Origin: Planctomycetaceae bacterium
GTDB lineage: Bacteria; Planctomycetota; Planctomycetia; Planctomycetales; Planctomycetaceae
Direction of reading: 5' to 3'
Assembly: GCA_020426065.1 (NCBI GenBank)
Contig: JAGQQT010000315.1
Coordinates: forward strand, 1-5,358
Length of the DNA: 5,358 bases
The notes under the pieces are model-generated. The model was not told where the DNA came from. It searched no databases and saw only the letters and a list, made by a program, of their open reading frames with translations. Both the position numbers and the translations under genes were made by a program. Within the stretch, counting starts at the first letter, position 1, and each line of letters begins with the position of its first letter. This document shows positions 1 through 5,358 of this stretch, piece after piece.

Positions 1-1
1 A

Positions 2-2719
2 ACGGACCAGGACCTCACTCAACCCAAGTTGATTGAATTGATCACCACCGCCGGGATCACGATTGAGGCCAAGCATCCCGGAATGCAGATCTCCGGCGGC
101 CGCGATCCGCTGCTGGACCGGGCGGAAACGGCTCGCCGTAATCATCTGACCTCCGCTCTCGCTGAGCCACGCAAACTGCCCGGAGCTGCTCCCTGGGAGC
201 AGGCCGGTCCCAGTTTCAGTTTTGATGATCTGTATGTCGAAACCCCCGCTGCTCCTCAACGCCGGATTATCATTTCACCGCGAAGCTTCGGCATTGGATT
301 CGACGTCAAAAGTTTCCTCTCTGAAAAGTCCTCTCCACCCGAGCAGGTGACCGTGATCACTCAGGGAGTGAACGTGATCATCGAAGGGGTGGGGAACGTG
401 CAGGGGGTGCCGATCGAAGCTCTCGATTTTTCCGCTGATCAGATCGTAATCTGGAAGCAGGCTTCGCAGGATGGCTCCTTCACGCCCGAGATGCTGCAGG
501 ATGCCGATGCTCCCCTGCAACTTTACCTGGAAGGAAACATCGAGATCCGTCAGGGGAATCATGTGCTGCGGGCTTCCAAAGCCTATTACGATATCCGTGA
601 AGATCGAGCGGTCCTGCTGGATGGCGAATTGCGGGTGCATCTGCCTGAGATGAATGGGGATATCAAACTGCGGGCGGAGCGGATCCGTCAGTTGTCCCAT
701 GAAAGTTATCACGCCGAAAATGCCTGGATCACTGGCAGCGAATTTGGTGTGCCGACGTATCGGATGGAAGCGGGAGATATCTTCCTGGAAAACCGGTACG
801 ACCGCGGATGGATTGGTCGGGGGAACCCGGAAATCGATCCGCAAACCGGGCTGACCGTTGCTCAACCACGTCCCTGGATTACCAGTTTGAATAACCGCTT
901 CCGAGTGGGAGAAACTCCGGTCTTTGGGACTCCCTACATCAGTGGACCAGCGGAAGATCCGCACATTCCGATCGAAAGCATCACGCTGTCCCAGGACAGC
1001 ATTTATGGTGGTCAGCTGAAAACGGTCTGGAATCTTTCGAAGCTGCTCGGGATTCGGACGGATGCCAATCTGGACTGGAATCTGCAGACTCACATCTACA
1101 CCGAACGGGGCTTCTGGCTGGGAACCGATGCGGAATACTCAGGGGCACAACCGATAGGAACTGCCGGGAGTTATTACGGCGAAAGTGAAGCGGTCTGGAT
1201 TAACGATTTCGGCTCTGACAACCTCGGACTGGATCGCAGAAATCTGCCTGTGGATAACGACACACGCGGCAGAATGTTGTGGCGGCATCGTCAGTACATG
1301 ACGGATTCCGTCTGGGTGACTGGGGAACTCGGTTTCCTGAGTGATCGAAACTTCCTGGAACAATTCTACGAAGAAGAGTTTGATCACGGCAAAGACAATG
1401 AAACACTGCTCAGCCTGAACTATCAGGAAGACAATGTTGCTGCGGGATTGATGACCCGGTTCCAGCTGAACGAATTTGAAACGGATACCAACTGGCTGCC
1501 GAAAGCCGACCTGACCATTCTGGGGGAACCGCTGTTGTGGGATACCCTCGTCTACAGTTCCCGCACTTCTGCAGGTTATGGAGAACTTCGTCCGGGTGAT
1601 CTTCCTGATGATCCGGTGCTGGACCGCTACATCCCTCTTACCTACACACCCGAAGCAGAGGGGATGGTCTTTTCCAGCCGACATGAAATATCCGCTCCTT
1701 TCCAGCTGGGGGCAGTCAAGCTGGCTCCTTATCTTCTGGGAGAAGCTGCTTACTGGCAGGATGATGGCTACACCGGAAACAGTCTGTCCCGCTGGTATGG
1801 CTCAGCCGGAGTTCGAGCAAACGTCATGCTCTGGAAAGCTTATCCGTATCTGTTTAGCCCCTTGCTCGGAATCAACGGGCTGGTCCACAAGCAGAATATC
1901 GGAGTCGATTATTATTTTGCCGACTCCTCGGAAGATCTCAGCAATGTGCCTCAATACAACGAGTTCGATGAAAACGCCCAGGAGCGATTCCGTTCCCGGC
2001 TGATCTTCAACAGCTTCGGCTTCCTGAATGCGAATCAGCTCAATCCGGCTTACGATCCCCGTTTCTATGCGGTGCGAAGTGGAGCGGCCCGCAACGTGAC
2101 CTCTCCCTACTTTGAACTGGTTGATGATCAGCAGGTAGTACGGATGACCTGGTCACATCGTCTGCAGACGAAAGTGGGACCACCGGAGCGTCAACGGATC
2201 AAAGACTGGATGACTCTCGACCTGGGACTCTCCTATTTCCCGAATGCTGCGGATGACAACTTTGGTGAAGACTTTGGCCTGCTGACCGCCAACTACATGT
2301 GGGATGTGGGAGCGAGAACCAAACTGCTGGCCAATGGACAATTTGACTTCTTTGAAGCTGCTCCTCAAAGCTGGGATGTGGGCATCCTTACGCAACGCAG
2401 CGAGCGTGGCAGTATGTATGTCGGTTATCGGGAATTATCCGCCGGTCCGCTGGAAAGCCAGTTGCTGACCGGCAGTGTCAGTTATGCGATGAGTCCGAAA
2501 TGGATTGCCACCTTTGGCACGGCTTATGACATTGCAGAAAATCGGGATCGGGGGCAGTCGCTCACGATTACCGGCATCCGCTCCGACTTCCTGATTCATG
2601 TCGGGATCTCAGCAGACAGCAGCAAAGGAAACTTCGGAGTGGGCTTCATGATCGAACCTCGACTCGGCCCCCTCAACGGGAATTCGAACAGACTGAGCTC
2701 ACTGCTTGGCGTGCAGTAA
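2..2719 (+). CDS. lptD: LptD/OstA-like outer-membrane LPS-assembly protein, 5' end outside the window
   Basis: The frame is open from base 2 to the TAA at 2717-2719, giving 905 visible residues. No stop, credible start or signal peptide is visible, so the true N-terminus lies upstream. The TTG at 29 has no Shine-Dalgarno and is not a convincing start. LptD forms the outer-membrane barrel that, with LptE, inserts lipopolysaccharide at the cell surface. The N-terminal third carries OstA/LptA-type beta-jellyroll sequence. A first stretch lies at about 341-460 (EQVTVITQGVNVIIEGVGN, then LDFSADQIVIWK). A second lies at about 512-800 (LQLYLEGNIEIRQGN, YYDIREDRAVLLDGELRV). The segment at about 890-1035 (RVGETPVFGTPYISG) matches the conserved strand leading into the LptD barrel. 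The rest alternates aromatic and polar residues with many Gly/Asp turns, as in a large beta-barrel. No cysteine occurs in the visible protein. The family call is fairly secure; the exact substrate in this lineage is inference. Confidence 0.8.
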   Translation, partial: TDQDLTQPKLIELITTAGITIEAKHPGMQISGGRDPLLDRAETARRNHLTSALAEPRKLPGAAPWEQAGPSFSFDDLYVETPAAPQRRIIISPRSFGIGFDVKSFLSEKSSPPEQVTVITQGVNVIIEGVGNVQGVPIEALDFSADQIVIWKQASQDGSFTPEMLQDADAPLQLYLEGNIEIRQGNHVLRASKAYYDIREDRAVLLDGELRVHLPEMNGDIKLRAERIRQLSHESYHAENAWITGSEFGVPTYRMEAGDIFLENRYDRGWIGRGNPEIDPQTGLTVAQPRPWITSLNNRFRVGETPVFGTPYISGPAEDPHIPIESITLSQDSIYGGQLKTVWNLSKLLGIRTDANLDWNLQTHIYTERGFWLGTDAEYSGAQPIGTAGSYYGESEAVWINDFGSDNLGLDRRNLPVDNDTRGRMLWRHRQYMTDSVWVTGELGFLSDRNFLEQFYEEEFDHGKDNETLLSLNYQEDNVAAGLMTRFQLNEFETDTNWLPKADLTILGEPLLWDTLVYSSRTSAGYGELRPGDLPDDPVLDRYIPLTYTPEAEGMVFSSRHEISAPFQLGAVKLAPYLLGEAAYWQDDGYTGNSLSRWYGSAGVRANVMLWKAYPYLFSPLLGINGLVHKQNIGVDYYFADSSEDLSNVPQYNEFDENAQERFRSRLIFNSFGFLNANQLNPAYDPRFYAVRSGAARNVTSPYFELVDDQQVVRMTWSHRLQTKVGPPERQRIKDWMTLDLGLSYFPNAADDNFGEDFGLLTANYMWDVGARTKLLANGQFDFFEAAPQSWDVGILTQRSERGSMYVGYRELSAGPLESQLLTGSVSYAMSPKWIATFGTAYDIAENRDRGQSLTITGIRSDFLIHVGISADSSKGNFGVGFMIEPRLGPLNGNSNRLSSLLGVQ

Positions 2720-2731
2720 TGGAATGAACAC

Positions 2732-3184
2732 ATGTCTGGACAATCCACCCTCTCAAACTGGACCTCACCCCAAACCCGGGACCAGAATTCCGATGATGCG
2801 GACAAGCATTCAGAAGTACACCGTTCTGGCTGGCGGGAACGACTGGTTCAGGCGGAGCGAGGACTGACCACCGGGTTCCGCACCAACAGCGCCCTGTTTT
2901 TCCACTTCTTTGCCGTCAGTACCCTGGCCAGTGCCGGAATAGTGGTGGAACTGTCCATCTTTTCCTGGGGGATTGTCCTGCTGTGTGTCTCGGTCATCCT
3001 GGCCATGGAACTGGTTTACAGTTCCCTGAACAAACTGATGGTTCATCCAGAAGAGCCGCTCCCGGCTGCCTGGGAAGAATGGATCAATATGATCACCTCT
3101 GCCTGCATGATCCTGCTGTCAGGTGCATACGGAACAATCCTGCTGCTGCTCAGCTCCCGCATGCTGGAACTGAACTGGTTTTAA
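2732..3184 (+). CDS. Three-helix membrane protein with DgkA (diacylglycerol/undecaprenol kinase) fold, catalytic residues lost
   Basis: This is a 150-residue protein. A polar N-terminal tail (1-40) precedes an amphipathic helix (AERGLTTGFRTN, 41-52), which resembles the surface helix of DgkA-family kinases. Three membrane helices follow at about 55-76, 77-97 and 121-142. From G44 to N119 it aligns to E. coli DgkA without a gap: G20/L21 become G44/L45, and the conserved E69 is E93. The other key positions are changed: E28 to N52, N72 to Y96, the catalytic base E76 to N100, D80 to V104, K94 to I118 and D95 to N119. Active DgkA phosphorylates diacylglycerol or undecaprenol in the inner membrane; this copy should not. 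The ATG lies 12 bases after the lptD stop with a weak GGAA ribosome site (2721-2724), so co-transcription is likely. The fold is inferred from my own alignment from memory. It could instead be an unrelated small membrane protein, but the ungapped spacing argues against that. Confidence 0.65.
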   Translation: MSGQSTLSNWTSPQTRDQNSDDADKHSEVHRSGWRERLVQAERGLTTGFRTNSALFFHFFAVSTLASAGIVVELSIFSWGIVLLCVSVILAMELVYSSLNKLMVHPEEPLPAAWEEWINMITSACMILLSGAYGTILLLLSSRMLELNWF

Positions 3185-3201
3185 AACTGGTTTCTGGGTG
3201 A

Positions 3202-3225
3202 ACAAGCTGCCGCAAAGGCAGTTGT
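3202..3225 (+). terminator. Bulged hairpin after the lptD unit, possible terminator
   Basis: ACAA-g-CTGCC pairs with GGCAGTTGT around a five-base GCAAA loop, giving nine base pairs with one bulged G (3206). It begins 17 bases after the stop of the DgkA-like gene, where a terminator would be expected. The U-tract is poor (TCCTGCCCCTTTCT follows), so intrinsic termination may be weak, or the hairpin may instead stabilise the mRNA 3' end. Confidence 0.4.
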
Positions 3226-3285
3226 CCTGCCCCTTTCTGTGCCCCAGTGAGCCCGCCAGAAATCGACTCTGTGCCCCGATTGTCG

Positions 3286-3318
3286 CTTGAATCCTCTCTG
3301 TGCTGTACCCACAATAAT
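3286..3318 (+). promoter_or_regulatory. Possible promoter for the leader ORF and dnaK
   Basis: TTGAAT at 3287-3292 is a possible -35 element (four of six matches to TTGACA). CACAAT at 3310-3315 is a possible -10 with 17-base spacing (four of six). AATAAT at 3313-3318 is a better -10 match (five of six) but sits 20 bases away. This AT-rich patch stands out in a GC-rich intergenic region and would put the transcript start near 3322-3326, about 85 bases before the leader ORF. Planctomycete promoters are poorly conserved, so the call is weak. Confidence 0.3.
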
Positions 3319-3381
3319 TATCTGATCAGCACCCGCTGGAACTAACTCTCTCAACCTGTCCAGAGAATTCTGCAGCGTTCG

Positions 3382-3408
3382 TTTGCACTCTGGAGAAGGG
3401 AGGGATTA
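3382..3408 (+). promoter_or_regulatory. Degenerate CIRCE-like element, possible HrcA operator
   Basis: TTTGCACTC (3382-3390), nine bases, then GAGGGATTA (3400-3408). The CIRCE consensus is TTAGCACTC-N9-GAGTGCTAA. The left arm matches eight of nine positions, the right arm six of nine, and the spacer is exactly nine. HrcA binds CIRCE to repress dnaK and groE operons, and the site often lies over the ribosome site, as here. The arms pair with each other at only five of nine positions, and the right arm overlaps a purine-rich Shine-Dalgarno that supplies some matches by itself. Confidence 0.4.
3392..3404 (+). promoter_or_regulatory. Strong Shine-Dalgarno sequence of the leader ORF
   Basis: GGAGAAGGGAGGG contains GGAGG at 3399-3403, four bases before the ATG at 3408, and a second GGAG at 3392-3395. 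It is the best ribosome site in the window. It cannot serve the dnaK frame directly, because that frame has a TAA at 3412-3414 and its ATG lies more than 100 bases downstream. Confidence 0.6.
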
Positions 3409-3506
3409 TGGTAAGTCAGGTCTCATCAACGGAATTCGATCAGAATTCAGCTCATCAGTTCCCAATTTTTGGGTCTGGTTTTCAGTCGCAAAAGAAAAAC
3501 GGATAA
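3408..3506 (+). CDS. 32-residue leader ORF immediately upstream of dnaK
   Basis: ATG at 3408 to TAA at 3504-3506 encodes a 32-residue peptide (begins [12 protein letters not shown], ends FQSQKKNG). It is polar with a basic end, has no membrane segment and belongs to no family I recognise. Two things support translation: a strong Shine-Dalgarno just upstream, and a stop only four bases before the dnaK ATG, an arrangement typical of translational coupling. dnaK itself has only a weak GGAT before its ATG, so ribosomes finishing the leader could reinitiate on dnaK. It may be a regulatory leader whose peptide sequence does not matter. It may also be the true N-terminus of dnaK, separated by a one-base shift in the A-rich run at 3490-3499. 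The sequence alone does not decide between these. Confidence 0.45.
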   Translation: MVSQVSSTEFDQNSAHQFPIFGSGFQSQKKNG

Positions 3507-3510
3507 CAGT

Positions 3511-5358
3511 ATGCAATTTTTAGAAGGCAACACCGTCGGGATCGATCTGGGGACAACTTTTTCCTCAATTGCCCAGATGAATGAGCAGGGCGAACCAACA
3601 GCCATTCTGAATGCAGATGGCCGAACCATTACACCGTCCATTGTCATCCTCAGTGAGGAAGGACAGGTGGTGGTGGGCCCGACGTTTGAGCGGATGTCCG
3701 TGGAGGATCCCGAACGAATCATCGAGGCCATCAAACGCCAGATGGGGAACAAGGATTTCTTCGTCGTTTATCAGAACAAGAAACTGACTCCGGAATTCAT
3801 CTCCGCTCTGATTCTCAAAAAGCTGAAGCAGGATGCCGAAGAACGCATCGGACCAATTGCCAACGCCGTGATTACTGTCCCTTATTACTTCAACGATGTC
3901 CGTCGTAAAGCAACCCAGGACGCAGGCCGAATCGCGGGACTGAACGTGGTTGACATCATCAACGAACCAACCGCTGCCACTCTCGCCTATGCCTGGATGA
4001 AGGGGGAACTGGGAGTCAAGAAGGCAGGCTTCGAAAAGAAAACCATTCTCGTGTACGACCTCGGGGGGGGAACGTTCGACGTGACCGTGGTCGAATACAC
4101 GCCCACCAACTTCCGCGTGCTCGCCACCGCCAACGGTGATACTCACCTGGGTGGTGACGACTTCGACGAAGAATTGATCAATCTGATCGCGGAACGGTTC
4201 CAGAAGGAACAGGGAATCGACCTCCGAAAGGATGCGATGGCTCTCCAGCGCCTCCGTGAGGCGGCTGAAAAAGCCAAGAAGGAACTTTCCGGTCAGCAAA
4301 GTACGGATATCAACCTGCCGTTCATCACGGCGGATGCCTCAGGTGCGAAGCACCTGCAGATGAGCATCTCGCGTGCGGAGTTCGAACGGATCATCGATCC
4401 GCTTATCGACCGCTGCCGTCAGCCGGTGTTGAACGCCCTGAAGGATGCGAACCTGTCGGCCAAGGATATCGACGAGGTGGTTCTCGTCGGTGGTTCGACC
4501 CGCGTCCCGAAAGTGCAGGAGATCGTCAAGACTCTGTTCGGAAAAGAACCGCATCGTGGTGTGAATCCCGATGAAGTCGTCGCGGTCGGTGCTGCGTTGC
4601 AGGGGGGTGTCCTCGCCGGTGAGGTGAAAGATATCCTGCTCCTCGACGTCACGCCTCTCTCTCTCGGGATCGAAACCGAAGGGGGAATCATGACGAAACT
4701 CGTCGAACGAAACACGACGATTCCGACCGAAAAGAAGGAAGTCTTCTCGACAGCAGCCGATAACCAGACGGCAGTCACCGTCCGGGTCTTCCAGGGAGAT
4801 CGCCAGATGGCGTTGGACAACCGCTTGCTCGGTCAGTTCAACCTCGAAGGAATTCCTCCCGCACCTCGCGGCATGCCTCAGATTCAGGTCTCGTTCAACC
4901 TCGATGCCAACGGCATCTTGAGCGTCACCGCCAAGGATCTGGGAACCGGCAAGGAACAGACCGTCACGATCGAACAATCGAGCGGTTTGTCCGAAGACGA
5001 GATCGCCAAGATGCAGAAGGATGCCGAGGCAAACGCCGAGGAAGACTCCCGCAAACGCAAACTCGCCGAAGCGAAGAATCAGGCCAGCAGCCTGGTTTAC
5101 AGCACGGAGAAACTGCTGAAGGAAAACGCCGACAAGATCGACGATGCCGCGAAATCGGCGATGGAAGCGGCAGTCAAGAAAGTCAACGATGCGGCCGCTG
5201 GCGAAGATGCCGACGCAATCACTCGCGCAATCGAGGAATTGAACCAGGCAAGCCACGCCTTCTCGAAGACTTTGTACGAAAACGCGGCGCAAGCGGGTGC
5301 CGGTGCCGAGGAAGCAACCGCAGGTGCCGGTGCAGCCAAATCCGACGGAGATGATGTC
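3511..5358 (+). CDS. dnaK: Hsp70 chaperone DnaK (possible mosaic), 3' end outside the window
   Basis: 616 codons run in frame to the last base with no stop. The visible end (GDDV) matches the start of the acidic DnaK tail, so only about 10-20 residues are missing. DnaK is a cytoplasmic ATP-driven chaperone that holds unfolded segments in cycles set by J-proteins and GrpE. The nucleotide-binding domain (about 1-374) shows GIDLGTTFS (10-18), K75, NEPTA (151-155), DLGGGTFD (183-190) and VGGSTR (326-331). The linker is ILLLD (375-379), the peptide-binding domain about 380-490, the helical lid about 491-590, and then an Ala/Gly-rich tail. All core ATPase residues are present. Oddities: F17 replaces the usual Asn, lobe IB is about 23 residues shorter than in E. 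coli, eight residues are added before the DLGGG strand, and D148 and R202 occupy J-domain contact positions. The first ~205 residues resemble planctomycete Hsp70 paralogs and the rest classical DnaK. The ATG start is preferred; an in-frame TTG at 3469 has no ribosome site. Confidence 0.93.
   Translation, partial: MQFLEGNTVGIDLGTTFSSIAQMNEQGEPTAILNADGRTITPSIVILSEEGQVVVGPTFERMSVEDPERIIEAIKRQMGNKDFFVVYQNKKLTPEFISALILKKLKQDAEERIGPIANAVITVPYYFNDVRRKATQDAGRIAGLNVVDIINEPTAATLAYAWMKGELGVKKAGFEKKTILVYDLGGGTFDVTVVEYTPTNFRVLATANGDTHLGGDDFDEELINLIAERFQKEQGIDLRKDAMALQRLREAAEKAKKELSGQQSTDINLPFITADASGAKHLQMSISRAEFERIIDPLIDRCRQPVLNALKDANLSAKDIDEVVLVGGSTRVPKVQEIVKTLFGKEPHRGVNPDEVVAVGAALQGGVLAGEVKDILLLDVTPLSLGIETEGGIMTKLVERNTTIPTEKKEVFSTAADNQTAVTVRVFQGDRQMALDNRLLGQFNLEGIPPAPRGMPQIQVSFNLDANGILSVTAKDLGTGKEQTVTIEQSSGLSEDEIAKMQKDAEANAEEDSRKRKLAEAKNQASSLVYSTEKLLKENADKIDDAAKSAMEAAVKKVNDAAAGEDADAITRAIEELNQASHAFSKTLYENAAQAGAGAEEATAGAGAAKSDGDDV

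Noticed and set aside
29..31. TTG at 29 as the start of lptD
   Set aside because: The frame is open upstream to the window edge, there is no ribosome site, and an outer-membrane protein should begin with a signal peptide, which is absent here.
275..1093. 272-codon open frame antisense to lptD
   Set aside because: It lies wholly inside a well-supported sense gene and its translation has no recognisable domain.
3173..3193. Nine-base direct repeat AACTGGTTT on both sides of the stop of the DgkA-like gene
   Set aside because: It is too short to be an attachment site or target duplication, and no mobile gene is nearby.
3286..3315. Sigma-32 heat-shock promoter: exact CTTGAA and a CCCACAAT downstream
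   Set aside because: The -10 half is a poor fit to CCCCATNT, and RpoH is mainly a proteobacterial factor that I do not expect in this phylum. Kept only as a generic promoter candidate.
3365..3448. Three GAATTC sites (3365, 3432, 3443) upstream of dnaK, two of them five bases apart
   Set aside because: The same hexamer also occurs several times inside genes in the window (for example 2680, 2784, 3792, 4850), so it looks like local composition and not an operator.
3469..3513. Alternative in-frame TTG start for dnaK at 3469, adding 14 residues
   Set aside because: No Shine-Dalgarno precedes it, it overlaps the leader ORF, and the added basic residues have no DnaK counterpart.
4339..5292. Long open frame antisense to the 3' half of dnaK (317 codons), with a second at 3565-4299
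   Set aside because: Long antisense frames are a known by-product of hsp70 codon bias. The translations show no family motif, no ribosome site was seen, and the sense-strand DnaK match is unambiguous.

Overview
The window reads as ordinary chromosomal DNA from a Gram-negative bacterium with an outer membrane. It is most likely a member of the Planctomycetota, of the Gimesia/Rubinisphaera kind. That guess rests on three things: a long LptD/OstA-type protein of planctomycete style, an Hsp70 whose N-terminal half resembles the divergent Hsp70 paralogs common in that phylum, and the general codon style. It is inference, not a database result. All three main genes lie on the + strand. I see no RNA genes, insertion sequences, CRISPR arrays or phage genes.

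Region 1 (1-3184) looks like one transcription unit. It opens inside an LptD-like outer-membrane assembly protein whose start lies upstream of the window. Twelve bases after its stop comes a 150-residue, three-helix membrane protein. That protein aligns without gaps to the diacylglycerol kinase (DgkA) fold but has lost nearly every catalytic residue. Both products point to envelope lipid biology. A bulged hairpin just after the second stop may end the unit.

Region 2 (3185-3510, 326 bases) has no large gene but is rich in signals. In order it holds the hairpin, a possible promoter, a degenerate CIRCE-like inverted repeat (the HrcA operator), the strongest Shine-Dalgarno sequence in the window, and a 32-codon leader ORF. 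The leader stops four bases before the dnaK start.

Region 3 (3511-5358) is a dnaK/Hsp70 gene that is in frame to the last base and lacks only its final codons. Its first ~205 residues look like a divergent Hsp70 paralog: GTTFS loop, shortened lobe IB, and altered J-domain contact residues. From about residue 205 onward it is textbook DnaK. It may therefore be a mosaic of two hsp70 genes, controlled by its own leader and operator. The two most interesting items are this mosaic DnaK with its unusual leader, and the catalytically erased DgkA-like protein behind lptD.
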